Below are positions 8,378 to 18,061 of a stretch of 64,000 nt of DNA, in pieces. The notes under the pieces were generated by a model, which was not told where the DNA came from, did not search any database, and saw nothing but the letters and a program-made list of their open reading frames with translations. Positions within the stretch are counted from its first letter, which is position 1, and every line of letters begins with the position of its first letter. Source of the DNA: Brevibacterium sediminis (GTDB lineage: Bacteria; Actinomycetota; Actinomycetes; Actinomycetales; Brevibacteriaceae). The position numbers and the translations under genes are program-made. The stretch spans positions 1-64,000 of the forward strand of contig NZ_JABKDD010000008.1 in NCBI RefSeq assembly GCF_013623905.1, read 5' to 3'.

Positions 8378-9088
8378 ATGGCGACGGCGAAGCACCTAGA
8401 GATCCGCGAGAGCATCGAAGCAGATATCCACAGAGGGCTCTTCGACGTGGGGCAGAAACTTCCCACGGAGAAGGAGCTCATGGAGCGTTTTGGCGTCAGT
8501 CGCAACCCCGTGCAGAAGGCCATGAACGCCCTGGTTGAAGCTGGCCTCGTCTCTCGCAAACGCGGTTCCGGAACGATCGTCGCCTCAACTGGCCTGCGCA
8601 CCAACCTGCTCCGGATGATGGATCCATCGCTGACTAGCCCAGAGGTCGACGGCGACCACAAAGTCGTCAGCGTCGAAGTGTCCTCAGCCGAATCATTTCC
8701 GCTCAGTCGAAACGTGTTCCCAAAAGGGCAGCCGACAGCTTCGCTGACGAGGATGAAATACAGCGCCGATGGTCAACCACTGGCTCTTGAACGGTGCTGC
8801 ATCAACCTCAGCCGTGCGCCAGAAGTCCTCTCGCAGAACCTGGAACACCTGACGACAATCGCGTACTACAACTCTCTCGGCCTTGGGATCAGACGAGCAA
8901 ACACCGTCCTCAGGGCAGCTCTCCTGGAAACGTTCGACGCCAGCCATCTCGAGATTCCTCCCTCGGAGCCAGTCGTCTGCCAACAGCGCACCACCCATCT
9001 GGTCGATGACTCCATCATCGAGGTCGCCGAGTTCTACATCCACCCCCGCAATATGACTCTGGAGGTCAGTCAAATTGATAACAGCTAA
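8378..9088 (+). CDS. GntR-family regulator (HutC/UTRA type)
   Basis: This 236-residue protein has the GntR winged helix at about residues 5-68 (KLPTEKELMERFGVSRNPVQKA, then RKRGSGTIV), followed by a UTRA effector-binding domain. It is the first gene of a four-gene operon with two flavin oxidoreductases and an SSS symporter, so it likely senses their substrate and represses the set. The ATG at 8378 has no ribosome site and appears to be the first base of the transcript (TAGCAT six bases upstream). Its 3' end overlaps the next gene by 14 bases. Confidence 0.93.
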   Translation: MATAKHLEIRESIEADIHRGLFDVGQKLPTEKELMERFGVSRNPVQKAMNALVEAGLVSRKRGSGTIVASTGLRTNLLRMMDPSLTSPEVDGDHKVVSVEVSSAESFPLSRNVFPKGQPTASLTRMKYSADGQPLALERCCINLSRAPEVLSQNLEHLTTIAYYNSLGLGIRRANTVLRAALLETFDASHLEIPPSEPVVCQQRTTHLVDDSIIEVAEFYIHPRNMTLEVSQIDNS

Positions 9089-10226
9089 CCCCGAGAAGGT
9101 CGCCGTCATCGGTGCCGGCATCATCGGAACAATGACCGCATGGCAATTGGCCACCCGCGGATACGACGTCACCGTGTTCGACCAGTGGAACTCCCCCAAC
9201 GACCGGGGCGCATCGGCTGGCGAATCCCGCATTTTTCGAACCATCTACAAGGAGGGCCCGGAATACGTGCCCATCCTGAGGAAGTCCTTCGACAAGTGGC
9301 AAGAGCTGCAGACGAACCAGAACACCTCCGTGCTCACCATGTGCGGAGGACTCATGATCGGCCATCCCGACATTGAAGACGTCGCGGCCGTCATCGACTG
9401 TGCTCAGGCCGCGGACCTTGACCATGAAGTGCTCTCGCAAACGGAGATGGCGAAAAGGTACCCACAGTTCGGGCTCGACAGCGATGAAGTAGGCGTCTTC
9501 GATCCGGTTGCCGGAGTGTTTAGGCCAGAAGCTGCCGTCCTCGCCGCACGCAAGGAAGCCGAGCGACTCGGGGCCAATTTCAAGGCCTATACTCGAGTGC
9601 TCAACATCCGATCACTGAGCCACTCAGTCATGGTCGACACCGCCGATGGAGCTTACGCGTTCGACAAGATCGTCGTCTCCACCGGCCCTTGGGTGAACGA
9701 ATTGACCGAGTTCGATTCCAGCACCGTCGAGGCATTGCGCTTGGTCGCCATGTGGTTCCCAGCCAAAGACGTCGCATTGCACACGCCAGAACACATGCCG
9801 ATCTCCATCCGTCGACATCCAGAGGGCGGATTCTCCTGCTTCCCTGCCCTCGACGGACTCGGAATCAAGATTCTGCCGCACCACCTGGCATGGAAGACTC
9901 TCGACTCGGTCGATGACCTCCCTCGTTTCATCGAAAACGAAGTCGTGCAATCGACCGAGCACGCTGTTGCCTGCCTCATGCCCGGGGTCGACCCCATTCC
10001 CTACCGCGTGTCCACGTGGACTGAAGGATTCACTGTCGACGGTGCTCCGATCGTCGGCCCGTCAAGTGCCGACTCACGCATCGTGTTGGCTGTGGGCATG
10101 TCCGGTCAAGGCTTCAAATTCTCACCGATGATGGGCTCCATCGTCAGCGACTTCGTTGAAACCGGTTCCTCATCAGATGCGATCGCCATCATGGACTCTC
10201 AGCGCTTTGATCGGAGCTCGTCATGA
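9075..10226 (+). CDS. FAD-dependent oxidoreductase, DAO family (sarcosine oxidase-like)
   Basis: The 383-residue protein shows VIGAGIIG (about 11-18) for FAD binding, 'SAGESRIFRTIYKEG' and the C-terminal 'GMSGQGFKFSPMMG', placing it with monomeric sarcosine or N-methyl amino-acid oxidases. The region where those enzymes carry the flavin-linking cysteine (here YRVSTWTEGF) has none, so FAD is probably bound non-covalently. I chose TTG at 9075 because GGAGG lies about ten bases upstream and no ATG or GTG fits before the nucleotide-binding fold. It starts inside the GntR gene and its stop overlaps the symporter start (ATGA), indicating tight co-translation. Confidence 0.9.
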   Translation: MITANPEKVAVIGAGIIGTMTAWQLATRGYDVTVFDQWNSPNDRGASAGESRIFRTIYKEGPEYVPILRKSFDKWQELQTNQNTSVLTMCGGLMIGHPDIEDVAAVIDCAQAADLDHEVLSQTEMAKRYPQFGLDSDEVGVFDPVAGVFRPEAAVLAARKEAERLGANFKAYTRVLNIRSLSHSVMVDTADGAYAFDKIVVSTGPWVNELTEFDSSTVEALRLVAMWFPAKDVALHTPEHMPISIRRHPEGGFSCFPALDGLGIKILPHHLAWKTLDSVDDLPRFIENEVVQSTEHAVACLMPGVDPIPYRVSTWTEGFTVDGAPIVGPSSADSRIVLAVGMSGQGFKFSPMMGSIVSDFVETGSSSDAIAIMDSQRFDRSSS

Positions 10227-11656
10227 ACATCGGCACCACAGTCCTCATCTCAGTCACTGCTGCCATCGTCATCGGCATCGGAGCCCTCATCTCGTTCTAT
10301 GTCGGAAAAAGAGCCAAATCCAACGACTCCTGGGTCGTCGGCGGCCGCAACCTCCCGCTCTACGTCATCGCCTTCACCCAATACGCCACCGCAGTCGGCG
10401 GAGGCGTACTCGTCGCCCACGTCGGCATCGCCTACGCCTGGGGCCTATCGGTTTTCTGGTACGAAATCTTCGTCATCGTCGGCCTCCTCATCATTGCTAT
10501 CTTCGCAGGATGGCTGCGCCGCCGAACCTTCTCCACCATTCCCGAGGTCTTCACGAAGCTCTACGGCGAGCACCGACTCATGCTCTCCATGGTCGCGCTG
10601 GCCGTCATTGTCGTCCCGTTCGGCTGGTTGGCTACGCAGTTCATCGCCTTCGCCAACCTCTTCAACGCGGTGACGGGCATCGGGATCACTCCGCTGATCA
10701 TCATCATGGCTGTGGTCTCCATCGCTTTCGTCCTCCCAGGCGGGCTGACGTCAGTCGCGTGGTCGGACTTCTTCTTCGGCGTTTTCATGGTCATCGCGTC
10801 AGTCGTCGTCGGTGTCTATGCGATCGTCAACGCAGGCGGACCGTCGACGATCGTGAAGAACCTTCCGGCCGAGCTGACCACGATGCCCACCGGACTCACG
10901 GCCGCAGGTGGACTGACCATCCTGCTGTGGCTATTCTCAATCCTCCCGGGAACTCTGACCAACCAGCTCTACTACCAGCGAATCTTCGCTGCCAGCAACG
11001 TCAAACAAGCCCGACAGGGCCTCTATCTCAGCAGCATCCTCATCGGAATCTCCGGAATCTATGCACTCATCGTCGGAGTTTCGGTGCGCAGCATGACCGA
11101 CCAGTTCGGCGTCGACGGACGCGAACAGGCAGCAGGATGGTTCCTCGCCCAACTGCCAGTCTGGCTCATCGCGATCTACGGTGCGTTCCTCATGGCCACG
11201 ATTGTCTCGACCACCGGGTCGGCACTGCACTCTGTCGTGGTCAACTTGGTCAATGACCTCAGACCTGCATTCGTCAAGAACAAGGACACATCTTCCGACC
11301 TTGTTGCGATGTCTCGCTGGTGCACAGTCGCAGTCTCCGCAATCGCTGCAGTCCTTGCCATCGTCTTTCCGACCGCGCTCAACTGGCTCGTCGCAACGTA
11401 CGCATACTCGGCTTCGATGCTGGCGGTACCGTTCCTTCTCGGCATGGTCCTGACCAACAAATGGATCCTCGACGTATCAATCGGATACGTCTCAATGGCT
11501 GCTGGTCTTGTCGTATGCGCGGTTGCCCACATCGCAGGAACCACCATTCCCTACGCAGTCTTCGGCATCATTGCGAGCTTCGTCGCCTACCTAATCATGC
11601 TTGCCGTGAAGAAACCGCAAGCCCGTGCCCTCTCTGAAGAAGGAGCCCTTTCATGA
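10223..11656 (+). CDS. Sodium:solute symporter (SSS family), second copy
   Basis: A 477-residue membrane protein with about 13 hydrophobic stretches. It opens with a short helix, then 'YVGKRAKSNDSWVVGGRNLP', the family's typical N-terminal linker. It differs from the SSS carrier at 2.2-3.7 kb and has no small partner gene, so the two are probably not recent duplicates. It is joined by four-base ATGA overlaps to the oxidases on both sides, which strongly suggests that it imports the substrate for one or both. The substrate is unknown; sarcosine, betaine-like or D-amino acids are reasonable candidates. Confidence 0.92.
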   Translation: MNIGTTVLISVTAAIVIGIGALISFYVGKRAKSNDSWVVGGRNLPLYVIAFTQYATAVGGGVLVAHVGIAYAWGLSVFWYEIFVIVGLLIIAIFAGWLRRRTFSTIPEVFTKLYGEHRLMLSMVALAVIVVPFGWLATQFIAFANLFNAVTGIGITPLIIIMAVVSIAFVLPGGLTSVAWSDFFFGVFMVIASVVVGVYAIVNAGGPSTIVKNLPAELTTMPTGLTAAGGLTILLWLFSILPGTLTNQLYYQRIFAASNVKQARQGLYLSSILIGISGIYALIVGVSVRSMTDQFGVDGREQAAGWFLAQLPVWLIAIYGAFLMATIVSTTGSALHSVVVNLVNDLRPAFVKNKDTSSDLVAMSRWCTVAVSAIAAVLAIVFPTALNWLVATYAYSASMLAVPFLLGMVLTNKWILDVSIGYVSMAAGLVVCAVAHIAGTTIPYAVFGIIASFVAYLIMLAVKKPQARALSEEGALS

Positions 11657-12798
11657 AGATACTCGTCGTCGGTGCAGGAGTCCTCGGACTCACCACCGCA
11701 TTCAACCTCGTCGAAGACGGGCACGACGTTACGATCGTCGACAAGACTGGACCGTACGCACAAGCGAGCAGTCGCTCATTCGCCTGGATCAACGCCAACC
11801 ACAAACTCCCCGCCGAATACCACCGGCTCAACCGCGCCGGAATCGCAGCTCACGAGGAGTTCCAGCGTCGTTTCGCCAGTCACGGAACGTGGTTCCACCA
11901 GCACGGGTGCATCATGTTCGACAGCACACCCGACAAAGCAACCGGATATGACGAGCGATTCACTGAATCGGCTGAGTTCGACTACCCGGTCGAACGAATT
12001 GACTCCGACCGCCTACGCGAGCTTGAACCCGCTGTCAGCTGGCCGACGGACTCAGGATTGTTCTTTCCTCTCGAAGCCCACCTGGACAACGAAGCGTTCG
12101 GCAGCCTCGTCGAGAGCTTCCTCGAAGAGGCCGACGTAACGCCGGAAGTTGCAGAAGTTGTCCGCGTGGACACCAACGCAGACGGGGCCTCAGCGGAATT
12201 CGCCGACGGAGACACTCGGAACTTCGACCAAGTGATCATCGCCGCCGGAGCAGACTCCGGAGCCATCGCATTTCGATCGGGTCTCCTACTACCAGTGGCC
12301 GATCTGTCTCAGCCCGGACCACGGACGCACAGTCTGCTGGGTGTCACTGTTCCCACAGACGTGAGTCTCAGCCGGATCATCATTTCGGACAAGATCAACG
12401 TGAGGCCCCGCCATGACGGCAGCATGTTTGTCCAGATCCCTTCAGTGGAAGCTCGTACCGAGGAAGGAGAGAGCCCGGAGCTGCTCGACGAGGTCCGGGT
12501 CGTCATGGAAGCCGAGCTTCAGGCACTCTTCGGAAAGCGTATTCCGGTGAGTCGCGTCATCTTCAGCGGAAGAAGCTTCCCCGAAGATGGGCTGAGCATC
12601 GTCGGATACCTCGACGAACACCACCGGGCTTATTCGTTAGTCACCCACAGCGGAATGACAATGGCTCCTCTGCTGGGACGGCTCGTCGCTGATGAAGTTC
12701 GAGGCGACAGTTCGCACCTCCTCAGTACGTTTCGTCCGTCACGCTTCACAAAGGGAATCACCCAGGAGTCGCCGACGAACTTTATTGGCCGACAGTAA
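11653..12798 (+). CDS. FAD-dependent oxidoreductase, DAO family (glycine/D-amino-acid oxidase-like)
   Basis: This 381-residue protein has VVGAGVLG at residues 5-12 and 'ASSRSFAWINANHKLP' at about 37-53, a pattern of DadA/glycine-oxidase-like members. It belongs to a different branch from the other two DAO proteins here: it lacks the 'GESRxFR' motif, and its C-terminal FAD contact reads 'THSGMTMAPLLGR'. It closes the GntR operon, overlapping the symporter stop by four bases. A plausible division of labour is sequential oxidation of two carbons or two nitrogen substituents of one substrate by the two oxidases, but this is inference. No clear terminator follows. Confidence 0.88.
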   Translation: MKILVVGAGVLGLTTAFNLVEDGHDVTIVDKTGPYAQASSRSFAWINANHKLPAEYHRLNRAGIAAHEEFQRRFASHGTWFHQHGCIMFDSTPDKATGYDERFTESAEFDYPVERIDSDRLRELEPAVSWPTDSGLFFPLEAHLDNEAFGSLVESFLEEADVTPEVAEVVRVDTNADGASAEFADGDTRNFDQVIIAAGADSGAIAFRSGLLLPVADLSQPGPRTHSLLGVTVPTDVSLSRIIISDKINVRPRHDGSMFVQIPSVEARTEEGESPELLDEVRVVMEAELQALFGKRIPVSRVIFSGRSFPEDGLSIVGYLDEHHRAYSLVTHSGMTMAPLLGRLVADEVRGDSSHLLSTFRPSRFTKGITQESPTNFIGRQ

Positions 12799-13137
12799 TA
12801 GCCGCTGGTGTGGAGTGGCCGAACAAGTTCTTCTCCCCAGGCACCGCTAAATTCAAACATCAGCCGTATCTCAAAGCAGTAGAATCAGATGCAATTTTAG
12901 CTCGTAGGAGAAGGCGCTGAGCTGGCCTGGACGCGGTTCGACCACGCCCGGTCTCATATCAGTGCATTGTCTGGAGAGTAAAGACACCTCAAACCTGTTG
13001 GCCACACACTCAGCATATTGGGCGTCGAATACTTGCGCGTACTAGTCGAAATCGTGAGTATTGACCCATTTGGCGACCGACTCCGACCGTCGTCTGCTGC
13101 TGGAATGCTCACGCCCTCTCAAGTTACTGACCGGCAG
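12799..13137. other. Non-coding spacer after the GntR operon
   Basis: About 340 bases between the last catabolic gene and the repeat array. No credible gene, RNA or hairpin seen. It marks the right border of the accessory region, since core genes begin with acnA. Confidence 0.5.
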
Positions 13138-13290
13138 CGACCGTCCTTCACCTTTCGCCGCACAGCGCACCGCTGCAACGAGGCGATTTGCCACGAACGG
13201 TGACGGATTCCTTGGCAGCAGTGTGTTTTGCCACGAAAGGTGACGGAAGCCGAACTGCGTGGAGGACGTGACGCGAACGGTGAGGGATGC
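13138..13290. repeat. Four short repeats at 40-bp spacing
   Basis: Three direct copies of a motif close to GCCACGAACGGTGACGGA lie with their CGAA cores at 13194-13197, 13234-13237 and 13274-13277, exactly 40 bases apart. The first two share 20 of 21 bases from TTTG onward (13187-13207 and 13227-13247); the third is weaker (GCGAACGGTGAGGGA). A fourth copy, inverted (CCGTCCTTCACCTTTCGC at 13141-13158), precedes them at about the same spacing. The intervening bases are unrelated. The region is non-coding, beyond the terminator of acnA. Function unknown. Confidence 0.7.
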
Positions 13291-13326
13291 TCGATCAACG
13301 GCACCGTCGCACGCGTCCGGGCACGA

Positions 13327-13360
13327 CGAAGGCCGGTGGGAACAATCCCACCGGCCTTCG
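13327..13360. terminator. Terminator downstream of acnA
   Basis: A perfect 15-bp stem, CGAAGGCCGGTGGGA (13327-13341) with its complement at 13346-13360, around an ACAA loop, about 100 bases after the acnA stop. It has no U-tract, which is common in this group. Confidence 0.8.
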
Positions 13361-13465
13361 ATCAGCTCCGGCTCAGCGCCTCAGCGCGAACCGACTGCCG
13401 CGAGTCGGAGACTCACAGCGCAGCCTGGTGCGGCGAAGTCGCCGCTCAGGCCCCGTCTCCTGCGA

Positions 13466-16150
<2,685 letters not shown>

Positions 16151-16460
16151 CGTGATTCTCCTGTTTCATCCGACACTCATCCAAGAAACCGGGTCCGTCC
16201 GACTCGGCGGTCGGATCCTTGCATCACGCACCGATTTACGCGACACATATGTTTCCAAAAGTATCTTGACGTCAAGATAAATTCTATCGCATTTGAGGGG
16301 CTTTGACCACCATGGCACACGGAGGTGCGAAACCCTGCGATCGGGTTTTCCGCAGGCCCTCGTGCGGTCATCACCAGGGCCGCGGCCGGGTCGCGCGGCC
16401 TAGCCTGGACAGCACACTCAAAGCAGCAGCGCACTCGCCTGCCACCCCCGAGGAGATTCC
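16151..16460. promoter_or_regulatory. acnA promoter region with an 18-bp palindromic operator
   Basis: TATCTTGACGTCAAGATA (16262-16279) is a perfect palindrome. On the minus strand its core supplies TTGACG (16270-16275) as a -35, with ACATAT (16247-16252) as a -10 at 17 bases. An operator covering the -35 implies repression of acnA. TCTTGA/TCAAGA half-sites are typical of dimeric winged-helix regulators such as the MarR family, but the regulator is not in the window. The remainder, up to the small gene at 16461, shows nothing else. Confidence 0.7.
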
Positions 16461-16655
16461 ATGGACCCGTTCACACTAGGCGCCGGATTCGGCTTCGGCG
16501 CACTGCTCGTCGGCATCATCTTCGCCGTCGTCTGCAGCTCATTCGCGAAGGAGAAGGGCCGGTCGGGCGGCTGGTGGGGGCTGTGGGGCTTCCTCACGAC
16601 GTTCATCGCCCTCATCGCGCTCGTCATCCTCCCCCGCCGCTCGGTCACCGCCTGA
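16461..16655 (+). CDS. Small two-helix membrane protein
   Basis: The 64-residue protein begins MDPFTLGAGFGFGALLVGII and has two hydrophobic helices (about residues 5-28 and 40-58) separated by the short basic loop KEKGRSGGW. A clear ribosome site (GAGGAG) precedes the ATG, and the hydrophobic pattern is that of a genuine gene. I do not recognise a family. It stands alone, divergent from acnA and convergent with the RNA methyltransferase gene 13 bases away. Confidence 0.65.
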   Translation: MDPFTLGAGFGFGALLVGIIFAVVCSSFAKEKGRSGGWWGLWGFLTTFIALIALVILPRRSVTA

Positions 16656-16665
16656 GGTCACCGGT

Positions 16666-16691
16666 CGGTCACCGCCGGAGCACGGTGACCG
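16666..16691. terminator. Possible hairpin between convergent genes
   Basis: CGGTCACCG (16666-16674) pairs with CGGTGACCG (16683-16691) across an 8-base loop. It begins ten bases after the stop of the small gene and overlaps the 3' end of the methyltransferase gene. Confidence 0.4.
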
Positions 16692-18054
16692 TCTCCAGGT
16701 GCGAGGTCAGCGGGAAGAGGTCGAAGCCGGTGAGGCTCTCGATCGCGAATCCCCCGCCTGTGAGAGCCGTGAGGTCCCTGGCCAACGTGGCCGGGTCACA
16801 GGAAACGTAGACCAGGGTGCGTGCCGCTGATTCGATGATCGCCGAGGTGGCTTTCTTCCCGGCGCCCGCCCGTGGCGGGTCGAGGATGATGACCTCCGAA
16901 TCGGGCAGTCGGGCCCGATCCACGCTGAGAGCGAGGAATCGGGACTCGAGATCGGCGGCATTGTCTCGAGCATGAGCAATGGCTGTCTCCACCCCTTCGA
17001 CCCCGAACAGGGGCGCTCCGGTGGCCCGGGCGGCAGTGATGCCGAGGAGTCCGACCCCGCAGTAGAGGTCGGTGATCGCCCCGACGTCGGCAGGAAGGAC
17101 TCTGACGACCTCCGAGCTGAGCAGTGCGGCCGCATCCCGGTGCACCTGCCAGAAGCCGTCGGCGCCGACGGTGAAGTCACGACCGTCGACCGTTTCGGTC
17201 AGGGTGCGGTCTCCACGGATCACGCGCAGGGCGGGAGCGGGCGCATGGGAACGACCGCGACCACGGGGACGACCCCCGCGACCACGACCACGACTCTGCT
17301 CCGGTCCGGTCGCCTCGGCGAGGAGGGAGAACGACGTCGGCAGCCAGGACTCGATCTCATCGAGGACCTGCGCAGTGGGCCGACCACGGACGATGAGCGC
17401 GCCATGGTCGCCGGCCCACGCGAATTCGAGTCGGCGGACTCCCGGCACATGCAGTGTCGTCATGTCGAGGTCGTGCAAGGGCCCGGCGGCCAGAGGGGGC
17501 GTGGTCACAGGGATGACCGCATGTGATCTGGGGGCGAGCATTCCGGCACGGCCCTCATCGTCGACGGCCAGCTGCACACGGGTGCGCCAGTCCGTGCCGT
17601 CGGTCTCGCCCGGCGCGGGCAGCACCTCGGCGGCGCGGTCGATATGTCCGATGCGCTGAAGTTGGTCATTCAGCACCTCGGCCTTGAGCGTGCGGGAATG
17701 GGCGAGGTCGACGTGGGCGAATTCCATTCCGCCGAACCCGGCCGAATCCGGCACGGCCCCAGCACCGGGGCCCGCAGCGAACCCCGCACCGGAACCGTCG
17801 GTCGAACCACCGGGGACATAGTCGAGGCGACGATCGGGGACGCGGTGAGCCGAGGCCTCGATCACCTCGGTGACGGCGGCGCGAAGAAACCGGGCGGGCG
17901 GTCCTGCCTGGGTGCGGACTCGGACCTTCTCACCGGGCAGGGCCCCGGAGACGAAGACGACCTGACCGTCGTGTCGGGCGATGGAGGTGCCGCCGGCCGC
18001 CGGTGCCTCGATGTCGAGGGTGAGGTCCTGGGCGGGAACCGAAGTGTCGCTCAT
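16669..18054 (-). CDS. TrmA/RumA-type RNA (uracil-C5) methyltransferase
   Basis: The 461-residue protein has an N-terminal TRAM-like RNA-binding domain (about 10-70), then a Rossmann methyltransferase domain with the SAM site in DLYCGVGLLGITAARA, the ILDPPRAG loop, and the catalytic cysteine in YVSCDPATLARD. It should methylate uridine in rRNA or tRNA at C5. The iron-sulphur cysteines of E. coli RumA are not seen: where CGGCxxxH is expected, the sequence reads FGGMEFAHVD. It follows the APC permease gene by seven bases, the same order as Rv2690c-Rv2689c in Mycobacterium tuberculosis. The exact RNA target is unknown. Confidence 0.9.
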   Translation of the reverse strand: MSDTSVPAQDLTLDIEAPAAGGTSIARHDGQVVFVSGALPGEKVRVRTQAGPPARFLRAAVTEVIEASAHRVPDRRLDYVPGGSTDGSGAGFAAGPGAGAVPDSAGFGGMEFAHVDLAHSRTLKAEVLNDQLQRIGHIDRAAEVLPAPGETDGTDWRTRVQLAVDDEGRAGMLAPRSHAVIPVTTPPLAAGPLHDLDMTTLHVPGVRRLEFAWAGDHGALIVRGRPTAQVLDEIESWLPTSFSLLAEATGPEQSRGRGRGGRPRGRGRSHAPAPALRVIRGDRTLTETVDGRDFTVGADGFWQVHRDAAALLSSEVVRVLPADVGAITDLYCGVGLLGITAARATGAPLFGVEGVETAIAHARDNAADLESRFLALSVDRARLPDSEVIILDPPRAGAGKKATSAIIESAARTLVYVSCDPATLARDLTALTGGGFAIESLTGFDLFPLTSHLETVTVLRR

Positions 18055-18061
18055 GCGTCTT

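Noticed and set aside
13138-13290. CRISPR array
   Set aside because: Repeats are about 20 bases and diverge, one is inverted, spacers are under 20 bases, and no cas genes are present.
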